Virus record (IMG/VR): IMGVR_UViG_3300024999_000030
Coordinates: 248,001 to 312,000 of that record
Length of the DNA: 64,000 bases
Reading direction: 5' to 3' (one strand)
Source: a virus
Translations under genes and position numbers: made by a program
Notes under the pieces: generated by a model
The model's database searches: none
Told to the model about the DNA's origin: nothing
Seen by the model: the letters and a program-made list of their open reading frames with translations, nothing else
Shown: one piece after another, positions 17,861 through 25,723 of the stretch
Numbering within the stretch: position 1 is the first letter of the stretch
Layout: each line of letters opens with the position of its first letter

Positions 17861-18123
17861 TCATCCAATAGATTTTCTTGCAAATCTTAAACGCTTTGTA
17901 AATAATCCCACAAATGGAAATTGGAAACGGTTATGTGTTAAAAGGCCCCCATGCGGTTTAAACATGGGGGGGGTTTTGTCTTCATAGCTCTTGTTCATCT
18001 CGATGTCATTTAATGTATGACTATTCTACTTTATCTATGAAAATAATTAATGCAGTAGAGATGATTGCTAAGATAGAGATATGGAAAAATGAACACTACC
18101 TTGGAGAAGAATATGACAAATAA
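17811..18123 (+). pseudogene. Cys-motif paralog family, member G, frameshifted at a G8 run
   Basis: Starts with a good GAGGA site inside the nuclease gene. The first frame gives FLANLKRFVNNP and then reaches a stop at about 17987. If one G is removed from the run of eight G at about 17975-17982, the frame continues through CGLNMGGFCLHSSCSSRC, the family's cysteine cluster, to a stop at 18121-18123. That stop overlaps the next gene's start (18113) in the usual coupled fashion, which argues the long frame is the ancestral one. Either a true inactivation or phase switch, or a sequencing error in the homopolymer. Confidence 0.7.
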
Positions 18124-18346
18124 CAGTATGCAAGTCGGTGATCGTGTCTGTTTATCTAACTATGAATCTGTCAGAGGTTTTGTTGAATCTATAGATGGCA
18201 ATGTAGCAACGATTAGATTGGATTCCGGTTATAGTATTATTGTAACAATTAATTCTTTAGAAAAAGTTATTCTATATACTGCTCATAGTGTTGATTGGTT
18301 AAAATCGCTTGACCCCTGCGATTCCAGAAAACCAAGATTAGAATGA
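18113..18346 (+). CDS. hypothetical small beta-barrel protein, 77 aa
   Basis: Start chosen at 18113 because TTGGAGAAG lies directly upstream. The central part (QVGDRVCLSNYESVRGFV, then GNVATIRLDSG) looks like a small KOW or SH3-like barrel as in RNA- or ribosome-binding proteins, but this is only a shape judgement. It overlaps the next start (ATGA). Confidence 0.55.
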   Translation: MTNNSMQVGDRVCLSNYESVRGFVESIDGNVATIRLDSGYSIIVTINSLEKVILYTAHSVDWLKSLDPCDSRKPRLE

Positions 18347-18572
18347 ATAATTTTGATATTATTAAATGGTTGATTGTTAAGGCAGAAAAAGATCAATCTA
18401 AAAACTCAACTTCAATTCATCTGACATTGAAAGTATTCTTCGAGAAATATCAAATGACCAAAGTCATTTTGAATATAATCCTAGTGCTATTCCAGTAGAG
18501 GGGTGTAAAGTTATACATTATCGTATTACTATAGAACCCATTAATATGTCTGATAGTACTTTTTCAGGATAA
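18343..18572 (+). pseudogene. small gene frameshifted at an A5 run, ~76 aa if repaired
   Basis: ATG overlaps the previous stop. The first frame (MNNFDIIKWLIVKAEKDQSK) stops at about 18498 as read. Adding one A to the AAAAA at about 18400-18404 joins it to a longer, protein-like frame (SSDIESILREISNDQSHFEY ... VIHYRITIEP) ending at 18570-18572. The hydrophilic alpha/beta product is not recognised. True decay or sequencing error cannot be told apart here. Confidence 0.5.
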
Positions 18573-18578
18573 ATAGCG

Positions 18579-18872
18579 ATGTCCTCCTTGTTTATTTTGG
18601 AAAGGGCTCTTGATATAGGATTTAATTCCTATAAGGCTCCACATTCAAAATAAAAGATTAATTAATAAAAGATATCACTCAAGTCTTCTTCTCGGATTGT
18701 GGAGGCTATTAGAGAGTCTGGAGGGGTAATGAACCATAGAGGTATTAGTATTTCATTCACTTGGAGTAGGTGGAAGAGAAATAAAAAACTCATTTGGGTA
18801 CGTAAACTTATTGAATCTTTTAGAAATGAACAGCTGTTAGTTATAAATACAAATGGAGATAAGTATGAATAA
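18579..18872 (+). pseudogene. degraded small gene, two apparent frameshifts
   Basis: Three short frames follow each other with protein-like composition: MSSLFILERALDIGFNSYK from 18579, then NKRLINKRYHSS in the second frame, then RIVEAIRESGGVMNHRG to a stop at 18870. They would join into one ~95-residue basic protein if an A were removed near 18645 and one base added near 18690. The last part alone could be translated from ATG 18729 (47 aa). Function unknown. Confidence 0.35.
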
Positions 18873-19224
18873 TAAGGATAATCTATTATTTCTTCTCCAG
18901 ATTAATTCTATTGTGGCTTTATCTGGTCTTGCCTGTGTTGTTGGAGGGTTTGTAGAATTAATTTGGCCAGGATTAATATGGTTAATATCACTAATATGGG
19001 ACTGTTTGGTTTTTTGGTTTTCAATTGAAGCTAGCTCCTGGTGGGTTGCAATGAATACAATAATTATAGGTTGTATAATTATACCCACTTGTTTTTTTAT
19101 TGAATCTAAATTAAATCCAAAATACGAAGAGGCTTTAGCTAAATTTAAACCTACAAGTAAAATTTGGCAAGGAAGTTCTGCTCGACAAATATCAATAAGG
19201 AATAAAAGAAAGTGGGGTAGGTGA
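18865..19224 (+). CDS. small membrane protein, ~119 aa
   Basis: GGAG lies six bases before ATG 18865 (18853 is an alternative). Two long hydrophobic segments are evident, about residues 8-43 (IVALSGLACVVGGFVELI and on) and 50-75 (WWVAMNTIIIGCIIIPTCFF), with a basic C-terminal tail. Probably an inner-membrane protein with the tail in the cytoplasm. No holin or exclusion family recognised. Confidence 0.6.
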   Translation: MNNKDNLLFLLQINSIVALSGLACVVGGFVELIWPGLIWLISLIWDCLVFWFSIEASSWWVAMNTIIIGCIIIPTCFFIESKLNPKYEEALAKFKPTSKIWQGSSARQISIRNKRKWGR

Positions 19225-19226
19225 TT

Positions 19227-19412
19227 ATGAAATATAGAGTTTATTTAATGGTAAAGCAATTATGTCCTCAGCCGTATCCATTGAAGCTGACAGTGAGGAA
19301 GAGGCTAAAAAATAAAGCTTTGGAAATTGCTGATCATGGAAACGTTGTTTGGGATTATATGGGTTTGGTAGATGGATTTCCTATAGAAGTGGATAAAATC
19401 CGAGGAGAATAA
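19227..19412 (+). pseudogene. small gene with two compensating frameshifts
   Basis: As read, 61 codons are open, but the middle (codons ~9-28) is basic and odd, while another frame there reads FNGKAIMSSAVSIEADSEE. That segment joins perfectly to MKYRVY at the start and to KALEIADHGNVVWDY after, giving the common layout of small phage proteins with an acidic EADSEEEA segment. It needs one base added near 19246 and one A removed from the A6 run near 19303-19308. Function unknown. Confidence 0.6.
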
Positions 19413-19413
19413 T

Positions 19414-19677
19414 ATGAATAATAAAAAAGTTAGTGGCATGACTCTTAATATCGCTAGAGATAAAATGTTTAAAGTGAGTAAAGATTTTGAAAAATTAACT
19501 AAGGAGCTTAGTTCTATTACCGCTTTTTTAGAGGAAAGGGGTAATCAAATTGAGAACCAACAGGATGTGGAAATTATGCGGGCTGCGGTTGAATCATTTA
19601 AAAGCTTATCTCAGGCAGTAGAGGCGGCTAGTTCGTGGATAAATTTCCTAGATCAATATGGCCCGACATCAGATTAA
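19414..19677 (+). CDS. hypothetical helical protein, 87 aa
   Basis: Strong GAGGAG site. Almost entirely helical with heptad-like spacing (VSKDFEKLTKELSSITAFLEE, then a second helix ending FLDQYG), suggesting a coiled-coil dimer. Reading frame intact, unlike the genes just before it. Function unknown. Confidence 0.6.
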   Translation: MNNKKVSGMTLNIARDKMFKVSKDFEKLTKELSSITAFLEERGNQIENQQDVEIMRAAVESFKSLSQAVEAASSWINFLDQYGPTSD

Positions 19678-19810
19678 TTTTCAGGGGGAGAATAAAGACA
19701 TTAGCTCTGATTTGCTACCTAAAACTATTTTTGATACTTGGTTAGCCTATGAGATTGATAATCTTGAATTTAATGAATTGGTTCGTCAGATGCTAGGAGT
19801 TGAACCCTAG
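19658..19810 (+). CDS. hypothetical protein, 50 aa
   Basis: Overlaps the previous gene by 20 bases and ends inside the following terminator hairpin. The acidic product (LPKTIFDTWLAYEIDNLEFNE) is well formed for a short helical protein. No strong ribosome binding site. Function unknown. Confidence 0.45.
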   Translation: MARHQINFQGENKDISSDLLPKTIFDTWLAYEIDNLEFNELVRQMLGVEP

Positions 19811-19818
19811 CATCTGAC
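19785..19818. terminator. bidirectional terminator between convergent genes
   Basis: A perfect 13-bp inverted repeat (GTCAGATGCTAGG / CCTAGCATCTGAC) with an 8-base loop, followed by a T-rich stretch. It lies exactly where the + strand gene series meets the minus-strand gene, as expected for a shared terminator. Confidence 0.8.
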
Positions 19819-19830
19819 ACTTTATTTACT

Positions 19831-20187
19831 TTACTCGGGAATATTAATTACGTAATCAATCTTAGATAGATCAGTCATAGTCATTTCATAATTTACAGGC
19901 AGATCAAATTTTTGAATATCAATTTCTACCTCTTCATCTAGGACCGCATTAATTTCAGAAAAATAAGAAGTCTCATTTTCTGTTTCAATTACTATTTCGC
20001 CCTTTTCTTTCTTCGTGCCATATTTATCAAATAGTTCTTTGCGTTTATCTTCAAAGAGTTTAATGGCCACCTCAAGTTCTGCATAGTTCTTACGAAGCTT
20101 AAATAAAGTTGAGAGAGGGAATTTTTGCAGACTGAGTGCCCTAAGAGCCTCAACTGACTCAAGAATCTTACTAACCTTTACCTTCAT
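19831..20187 (-). CDS. DUF1617-like small phage protein
   Basis: The only convincing minus-strand gene. It has a strong AGGAGG site and a textbook promoter upstream (20219-20247). The first half (LQKFPLSTLFKLRKNYAELE, then FEDKRKELFDKYG) matches the helical pattern of DUF1617-type phage proteins; the second half is acidic and beta-rich. No biochemical role is known for that family. Being isolated on the opposite strand with its own promoter and terminator suggests independent, perhaps early, expression. It could also be a regulator. Confidence 0.72.
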   Translation of the reverse strand: MKVKVSKILESVEALRALSLQKFPLSTLFKLRKNYAELEVAIKLFEDKRKELFDKYGTKKEKGEIVIETENETSYFSEINAVLDEEVEIDIQKFDLPVNYEMTMTDLSKIDYVINIPE

Positions 20188-20218
20188 TTTAAAATCCTCC
20201 TAGCTTGTTTGCTAACCA

Positions 20219-20247
20219 AATATAATTTATTAATTAGAAAAAGTCAA
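20219..20247 (-). promoter_or_regulatory. sigma-70-type promoter for the minus-strand gene
   Basis: On the minus strand, -35 TTGACT (20242-20247) and -10 TATATT (20219-20224) are separated by exactly 17 bases. The same pair with the same spacing occurs five times on the + strand in this window. Confidence 0.8.
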
Positions 20248-20311
20248 GTTAAACCGTAAAAGTTATTTTTTAATAACAATTAATGAAGTTAATAATCAAC
20301 ATGGAGACTTT

Positions 20312-20506
20312 ATGTGGAAAATAAAATGTACTAAATGTAATAGCATATTAAATGAAAAACAAGTTAATGAGAGAAACGGTAATTGTACTGAGTGCCATGA
20401 GTTTAAACTTTGTCTTAAAATGATTTGTCCAATATGTGGACATCGTTTAATGCGAAAAGAAATTAAAAACGTTTTTATGATGTGGAGGCTAAAACAATTA
20501 TGTTAG
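20312..20506 (+). CDS. small zinc-ribbon protein, 64 aa
   Basis: Carries KCTKCNS, GNCTEC and CPICGHR, i.e. three CxxC-type knuckles; one pair probably folds as a zinc ribbon, the third may pair with a partner. A GGAG site lies upstream, and the gene overlaps the FtsK-like ATPase start by 7 bases. Probably a small DNA- or RNA-polymerase-binding accessory protein, by inference only. Confidence 0.62.
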   Translation: MWKIKCTKCNSILNEKQVNERNGNCTECHEFKLCLKMICPICGHRLMRKEIKNVFMMWRLKQLC

Positions 20507-21576
20507 ATAAAGTAAAAGAATTTATTAAATCCACAGATAATGTTTTAGTAGAAGCTATAGAGGCTAGGGAAGGTACATTGAGTACTGAAATTATTTTAAA
20601 ATTACTTGATTATAAAAAAGTAAATCATGTAGAAAAAAGCTTAGATGGTTTGCCATTTTTTCTAAAGGCTCCAGCACATATTTTAATTCCAGATACCCTG
20701 TGTGGTGGATTTAGATTAGTTATTCCACGCGAGAATATAGAAACTGTTCCATTTCGAGTGGGTAAGATTATTAAACCTACTCAAATTTTCCTTGGCATTA
20801 ATGATAAGGGAGAAGATTTAATACTTAATCTTAATGAAATAACACATACTATTATTGCTGGGGCCACTGGAGCCGGCAAATCAATGTGCATTCATACCAT
20901 TCTCCATTCCCTTTTAGTTAAGAGTGGGGTTGATATTATATATTTGGACCCTAAAAAAGTAGAAAGCCAATTATATAGTGGTTTAATTAGTTCTAATGGA
21001 ATTAACTTAGCTTCTAATTCCAGAGACATTTTAAATGAATTGAATCATATTCACAATTGGATGGAAGATAGATATAAATATATGGCCCAGCAACGTGTGC
21101 GTGATGCTATGACATCGTGGCTTACTGTTGGGGACCCTAAACTTAAACCAATGGTGTTGGTTTGTGATGAAGTTGGTGATATGATTTCTGAATCACCAGA
21201 GGTAAGAAACATTTTACTTTCTTTGTCGTCTAAATCTAGAGCCGCAGGTTTAAGAATTTTTCTAGCTACTCAACGCCCTGACGTTAAAATTATTGACGGA
21301 GCAATCAAAGCTAATTTTACCACTAGAATTTGTTTTAAAACTAGTTCTCGTGTAGACTCTTCCATCATATTAGGTTTTGGTGGTGGCGAACATTTAAGAG
21401 GAAAGGGCCATGGGATTTTACTTAAATCAGATGGTACTGTTATTACTTTTAAAGGGGCGATGGTTGATCAAGTTAGACTTAATAAATATAGTATATCTTC
21501 GGTACCAGAAGCAAATATTCCAACTCTGTTGAATTCTTCCATGGAGAGATTAAACCAATTAAAGAAATTAAAATAG
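20500..21576 (+). CDS. FtsK/SpoIIIE-like DNA translocase ATPase
   Basis: Start at 20500 preceded by TGGAGG. The motor domain is clear: Walker A GATGAGKS at 121-128, a following LDPKKVE strand, Walker B MVLVCDE at 218-224, and the FtsK-type FLATQRPD near 255-262 followed by RICFKTSSRVDS. At 358 aa it lacks the membrane segments and the gamma DNA-reading domain of cellular FtsK. A soluble hexameric DNA pump could act in genome segregation, dimer resolution or packaging. Function within the phage is inference. Confidence 0.85.
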   Translation: MLDKVKEFIKSTDNVLVEAIEAREGTLSTEIILKLLDYKKVNHVEKSLDGLPFFLKAPAHILIPDTLCGGFRLVIPRENIETVPFRVGKIIKPTQIFLGINDKGEDLILNLNEITHTIIAGATGAGKSMCIHTILHSLLVKSGVDIIYLDPKKVESQLYSGLISSNGINLASNSRDILNELNHIHNWMEDRYKYMAQQRVRDAMTSWLTVGDPKLKPMVLVCDEVGDMISESPEVRNILLSLSSKSRAAGLRIFLATQRPDVKIIDGAIKANFTTRICFKTSSRVDSSIILGFGGGEHLRGKGHGILLKSDGTVITFKGAMVDQVRLNKYSISSVPEANIPTLLNSSMERLNQLKKLK

Positions 21577-21584
21577 GAGCAAAC

Positions 21585-22811
21585 ATGTGGTCAATATTTA
21601 AACAAGCAAAACCTGTTTCAAGAAATTTACCTGATTGGTGTTTTATAGAATATCCCAAACAACTATGTGAAACTTTACATCGCCTATACGTGAGAGCTTA
21701 TGATAGTCAAATTCTTTCTGGTATGAATCCCAATGCATTTGTTGATAACATTGGTAAGTTGGGAAGGCTTGAAATTTTACCAAGCCAAAATATAATTTCA
21801 TCTATCGAAAAATCAGCATATATATATGCGTCTCTTTTTGGAAATCGAGGTATAGATATACATCCTAATATTCTTAATTTTTTAAATTCTCCAGAACACA
21901 TTGACACATATGTTCTTAATACTCTTTTTAGAAAGTTATCTGGAACTCGTAATAATTCTGGAACCCATCTTTTTAGAAGCGGCATAGCTCAAAACTTACT
22001 AGCTGATAATATAGCTATGTGCGTATCTGGATTAAATACTAATGTGATTGACACTATTCCAAATGAAACATTTAATGGTCCATATTCGTCAATCAAAAAA
22101 GAACTTAGTGTGTGGTCTATGGCTGTATTACCTTTAGTATATGAATATTTTGATGCGATGAAAATTGCAGATGAATATATAAGAGTAAGAGCTTTAGAAT
22201 CAGAAGTTCCAGCATTATGTGTTCACCCTATGTGTTTAAAAACTTTTAAAATAGATAAACGTATTGTTGATTTATTTAAGTTCTATGTTGTAGATGGCAA
22301 TAAAATGATTGCTACTTTCTGTTGTGATGCTCACGCTACTGCCGCTAAAGATAATGGCATTAATTATTTAACTGAACACGTTAATTTTGTATCCGGTCTT
22401 AATAAAAATACTAATATTAAATTTGGGCGCATTAATAAAAACATGTTTTCTGTGGGCTGGGATAAATGGAAAGAACGAGATTGTATTGTTACATATATAG
22501 AATACCCATTATGTCGTCAACCATTTGTAGCGGAATTAAATAATATTATTGCTTCGGTGTGTGATGATAATAAATGTAGTCCATATTACCCTAGGCTTTA
22601 CACTCCATTGGAGATTTATAACACAATTTCTCAATGCACTGTAGCTGAATTATCTAGTTGGCGAGAGTTCTTCATGGCCCATGGTTTAAGCGTTGATGTT
22701 GTTGCGTCTAAAAATGAGCGTGAAATATTACAGAGAATGAGAGAAACATGGGCTCAAGATAAAGACTTTGGGTTCTTTTCTATGGATGAAAAATTTAAGA
22801 AAAACTATTAA
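21585..22811 (+). CDS. hypothetical protein, 408 aa, with Cys/His cluster
   Basis: AGGAG site just upstream; directly follows the FtsK-like gene, so it may be its partner. Mostly helical, with a possible metal site in the middle (LCVHPMCLKTF ... TFCCDAHA, about residues 210-255) and further cysteines (YPLCRQP, SVCDDNKCSP). No family recognised. The Cys/His grouping suggests a structural zinc. Confidence 0.6.
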   Translation: MWSIFKQAKPVSRNLPDWCFIEYPKQLCETLHRLYVRAYDSQILSGMNPNAFVDNIGKLGRLEILPSQNIISSIEKSAYIYASLFGNRGIDIHPNILNFLNSPEHIDTYVLNTLFRKLSGTRNNSGTHLFRSGIAQNLLADNIAMCVSGLNTNVIDTIPNETFNGPYSSIKKELSVWSMAVLPLVYEYFDAMKIADEYIRVRALESEVPALCVHPMCLKTFKIDKRIVDLFKFYVVDGNKMIATFCCDAHATAAKDNGINYLTEHVNFVSGLNKNTNIKFGRINKNMFSVGWDKWKERDCIVTYIEYPLCRQPFVAELNNIIASVCDDNKCSPYYPRLYTPLEIYNTISQCTVAELSSWREFFMAHGLSVDVVASKNEREILQRMRETWAQDKDFGFFSMDEKFKKNY

Positions 22812-22837
22812 TAAAACTGTATAATGTAGGAGGAAAG

Positions 22838-23656
22838 ATGGCTGGAGATTCCCTTTCTAAACTGGTTGAACAATATTCGCAAGTCTATGGCAGAAAACGC
22901 CTTACTAATCAGGAAATGTTCGACAAGATCAAAGAGTTTCAGGCTACTGAAGATGAAGCGGCTATGATTGAAATGATTGGTGCTAATATTGGTCTCATAA
23001 TTAAAGACACCTATAGTATTGTTAAGGATTACACTCAAGTTGAATCGTATATTGGTAGTGCCATCATTGGCTTTATCGAAGGTGTTAAACATTTTGATGT
23101 TGCTAAAAGTGCAGGTTTAACTAATCCAAATGGTTATATTTTTGAATGGGTTAGAGCGATGATTCATAAAGATTTTTATAAGGATAAGGCATTTTTATCT
23201 GGTCTCACTGGTAAAAATAAAATGATTGTTAATGCTCTTATCCAGGCAGAGAAGTCTGGGACTCTTTCTACGCCGGATCTTATCGAATCTGTGGCAACTC
23301 AATTAAACGAGGATAAGAAAACCGTAACCACCGTTCATGCCACCATTGGATCTAAAATTAGTTTGTCTCATATGGACGGTAATGACGTAGTTGATATTCA
23401 TTATGTTGAACATAATCCAATGGCTGCTGTTAACATGGCTCATATTAAAACTTCTTTGATGCCTGTTCTTAAAGAAATTTTAACTGAGAGGGAGTTTGAT
23501 ACTGTTCTGTCGCGTATTATGGACGATGAAACTTTAGAGACCATTGGTAAGCGTTATGGTGTGTCCAAAGAGGCTGTTCGAATTTATGAAAAGACTGCGT
23601 TTAAGAAGCTTCGTGGTGACCATCGGGTCAAGGCGTTTTTCAATGCCCTGGATTAA
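22838..23656 (+). CDS. sigma-70 family RNA polymerase sigma factor
   Basis: Directs RNA polymerase to promoters. Region 2 is seen around residues 65-110 (GSAIIGFIEGVKHFD, then GYIFEWVRAMIHKDF, the -10 recognising helix). A region-3-like helical part with a helix-turn-helix follows (about 125-165). Region 4 lies at about 210-265 (LTEREFDTVLSRI, then LETIGKRYGVSKEAVRIYEKTAFKKLR, a -35-binding helix-turn-helix). No region 1.1. Strong TAGGAGG site. It probably serves later phage genes, since the promoters visible here look like host-type ones. Confidence 0.85.
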   Translation: MAGDSLSKLVEQYSQVYGRKRLTNQEMFDKIKEFQATEDEAAMIEMIGANIGLIIKDTYSIVKDYTQVESYIGSAIIGFIEGVKHFDVAKSAGLTNPNGYIFEWVRAMIHKDFYKDKAFLSGLTGKNKMIVNALIQAEKSGTLSTPDLIESVATQLNEDKKTVTTVHATIGSKISLSHMDGNDVVDIHYVEHNPMAAVNMAHIKTSLMPVLKEILTEREFDTVLSRIMDDETLETIGKRYGVSKEAVRIYEKTAFKKLRGDHRVKAFFNALD

Positions 23657-23668
23657 ATAATGAAAAAG

Positions 23669-23728
23669 ATATATAGTTCATGTGGGTTAAGTAAACCATT
23701 ATCATGCTTAACTCGCATGACTATATAT
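23669..23728 (+). other. long stem-loop between sigma and PhoH genes
   Basis: Two arms of about 22 bases (23669-23691 and 23707-23728, beginning ATATATAGT and ending ACTATATAT) pair with one bulge and one or two mismatches, around a 15-base loop. No T tract follows, so a simple terminator is doubtful; an RNA processing site or protein-binding structure is possible. Confidence 0.5.
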
Positions 23729-23828
23729 CGAATCATAAATAAAATTAAAATAGGAGGTTATATCTTACGAAAAGAAACCTCAAAGAAAGATAAAATAATA
23801 AAATAAATTTACCTAGAGGGGTACTCTT

Positions 23829-25082
23829 ATGCCTACTTATGTTGTTGACACTTCCGTCCTACTTGAAGATCAATCTGTACTTAATGACATGCAAGATTCA
23901 GAGCTTATTATCCCATTAGCTGTACTTCAGGAGTTAGATAATCATAAATGTGATTTAGGATTAGTTGGATATAACGCTCGAACTTTCGTTAAACAACTTG
24001 AAAAACTAAGACAAAATGCTTGCTTGACGGATGGTGTATCATTCGGTTCTTCATGTTCTTTAAAAGTGGACGTTACAGAGTTTCCCAATGCCACAGCCGA
24101 TCAAAAAATTATAGCCCTATGTGAGTCCCTAAAAAAAGAAGCCAAAGATAAAATATTCTTATTGTCTGAAGATATATCTTTGAGGTTAATTGCTGAAGCA
24201 AAAGGAATATCTGCTAAATCTGGAATGTATATGCAAGATGAAAGTTTATATAAAGGTGTTAGAGAAATTAGTCTTGAAAAGAATGAAATAGATTCTTTCT
24301 TCAAAACAAAACGGGCGCCTATTGATTTTGCATACCCTAATGAATATTTTATTATGAGGGGAAATGGAAATGGTGGTGCTGTTGGAAAATATAAACAGAA
24401 GTCTGGATGCATAGTTCCACTGGGAGATGTTGATATTGTAAATGATTTTGTGCGTGCTAGAAATGCAAACCAAAGGTTTCTTGTTGATGCTATTCTCGAT
24501 CCGGATATTTCGATAGTAATGGCGGCATCTAAAGCTGGTTGTGGAAAAACTATTCTATCTCTTGGGGCAGCTTTATATCTCACTAGACACGCTAAAAGTT
24601 ATCAACAGGTTGTAATTACCAAGGCCGTGACTCCCGTTGGAGGAAAAGATTCCATTGGTTTTCTTCCAGGTTCTTTCGACGAGAAAATGCGTTTCTGGAC
24701 TTTAAATTTTACTGATAATTTATCGGTGGTTTCTGATGAAAAGGGTGGTTATGGTTCAGATATTTTTACCTCAGATGACATTGAAGTTTGTTCTTTAATG
24801 CATATGAGGGGAAGGTCACTTCATCATGCGATTATTATTGTAGATGAATTTCAAAACCTCACTCCAAAAGAAGCAAAGACAATTATCACGAGAGTGGGTG
24901 AGGGATCAAAAATTATTTGCTTAGGAGATATAACTCAAATTGACGTATCGTATTTAAATGAATATAATAATGGCTTAACTTATATTACTAATAAATTTAA
25001 AGAACATGATATTGCAGCTAGCGTATATCTAGATAAAAATGAAAGATCTCGTCTGTCTAATTTAGCCGCAGAGATTCTGTAA
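23829..25082 (+). CDS. phoH2: PIN domain-PhoH ATPase
   Basis: The N-terminal PIN nuclease domain (1-~130) has Asp7 in VVDTSVL and Glu35 in VLQELD, the usual metal ligands, and a later acidic pair (LSEDISLRL). After a linker the PhoH ATPase begins about residue 215: Walker A ASKAGCGKT near 233-241, TPVGGKDSIGFLPG, then Walker B HAIIIVDEFQNLTP. This PIN-PhoH layout is that of PhoH2 proteins, RNA helicases with RNase activity. PhoH is common in phages, but its role there is unsettled. GAGGGG site before the start. Confidence 0.88.
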   Translation: MPTYVVDTSVLLEDQSVLNDMQDSELIIPLAVLQELDNHKCDLGLVGYNARTFVKQLEKLRQNACLTDGVSFGSSCSLKVDVTEFPNATADQKIIALCESLKKEAKDKIFLLSEDISLRLIAEAKGISAKSGMYMQDESLYKGVREISLEKNEIDSFFKTKRAPIDFAYPNEYFIMRGNGNGGAVGKYKQKSGCIVPLGDVDIVNDFVRARNANQRFLVDAILDPDISIVMAASKAGCGKTILSLGAALYLTRHAKSYQQVVITKAVTPVGGKDSIGFLPGSFDEKMRFWTLNFTDNLSVVSDEKGGYGSDIFTSDDIEVCSLMHMRGRSLHHAIIIVDEFQNLTPKEAKTIITRVGEGSKIICLGDITQIDVSYLNEYNNGLTYITNKFKEHDIAASVYLDKNERSRLSNLAAEIL

Positions 25083-25104
25083 AATAAATTACTTAGTTAA
25101 GTTG

Positions 25105-25134
25105 CTACTGCATGGTTATTTTATCATGCAGTAG
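25105..25134 (+). terminator. stem-loop terminator after phoH
   Basis: Perfect 10-bp inverted repeat (CTACTGCATG / CATGCAGTAG) around a 10-base AT-rich loop, 22 bases after the PhoH stop and followed by TGTCTTAATTT. Weak T tract, so termination may be partial. Confidence 0.6.
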
Positions 25135-25155
25135 TGTCTTAATTTGGAGGCACAT

Positions 25156-25545
25156 ATGATAAGTACTGAAGACAGTGTAAGAACATTTTTGGAATGTATT
25201 TCTATACAGCCCACTGGAGATGTGGAACAAGACGCTAAGATTAAAGAAATACTTAAGAAAAGCATTTATGATTTATGTTTTGTTATGGTTCCCGATGTAG
25301 ATTCTTTAGTTGATGATCGGGGTGTGTTTAAACCAAGCTCTCCAGAACATGCCGCTGTAATGAAAGCCTTTCTAGGAGAGCAACGTAAAGTTATTTTTTC
25401 TGTATTTAGTGGAATAGCTAAACTCAAAGAAGAAGATGAAAACACAAAATCTGAGCTAAAGGCTGAAATTAAAGAACTTAAATTAGATATGAATAAAATT
25501 ATGACTAGACTTAAAGGTATTATGAAAAATCAACTCACTTCTTAA
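25156..25545 (+). CDS. hypothetical protein, 129 aa, C-terminal coiled coil
   Basis: Start at 25156 follows TTGGAGG. N-terminal helical domain and a strongly charged coiled coil at about 90-125 (EEDENTKSELKAEIKELKLD). It stands just before the non-coding repeat region, so a replication or partition role is worth considering, but nothing in the sequence names it. Confidence 0.6.
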   Translation: MISTEDSVRTFLECISIQPTGDVEQDAKIKEILKKSIYDLCFVMVPDVDSLVDDRGVFKPSSPEHAAVMKAFLGEQRKVIFSVFSGIAKLKEEDENTKSELKAEIKELKLDMNKIMTRLKGIMKNQLTS

Positions 25546-25571
25546 TTTTTTTAATTGGCATGGAAGTTGCT

Positions 25572-25587
25572 ACGCGCGTGCGCGCGT
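25572..25587. repeat. alternating CG palindrome
   Basis: ACGCGCGTGCGCGCGT is self-complementary in its arms and alternates purine and pyrimidine throughout, so it could form a tight hairpin (stem ACGCGC/GCGCGT, four-base loop) or left-handed DNA. It stands out in this AT-rich genome. A terminator for the gene ending at 25545 is a simpler reading. Confidence 0.6.
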
Positions 25588-25630
25588 ATTATTTAGTATT
25601 ATTATATTATTATAATAATAAAACAATACG

Positions 25631-25723
25631 CCTCAATTGAGGACCACTATTGAGGGGCTCATATGAGGACATCATATGAGGTAAACATATTGAGGCAAAC
25701 ATAATGCGGCGAATATATTGAGA
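25631..25723. repeat. seven iteron-like direct repeats, 13-14 bp period
   Basis: A core close to ATATTGAGG recurs with its last base at 25642, 25655, 25668, 25681, 25695, 25709 and 25723, i.e. spacings of 13, 13, 13, 14, 14 and 14. Copies 1 (CCTCAATTGAGG) and 3 (CTCATATGAG) are also palindromic. Copies 6 and 7 are degenerate (ATAATGCGG, TATTGAGA). Such phased repeats bind replication initiators or repressors. Confidence 0.75.

Noticed and set aside
23669-23728. tRNA gene
   Set aside because: The long stem-loop has no cloverleaf, no TTC T-loop and no anticodon arm. No tRNA was found in the window by eye, although a tRNA-finding program would be the decisive check.
24101-24583. 160-codon minus-strand open frame
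   Set aside because: Lies wholly antisense to the well-supported PhoH gene, has no promoter or ribosome binding site, and its residues are an antisense artefact.
25631-25723. CRISPR array
   Set aside because: Repeats are only 8-9 bases with 4-5 base gaps and vary between copies; no spacers, and the Cas4-like gene at 34356 has no cas neighbours.
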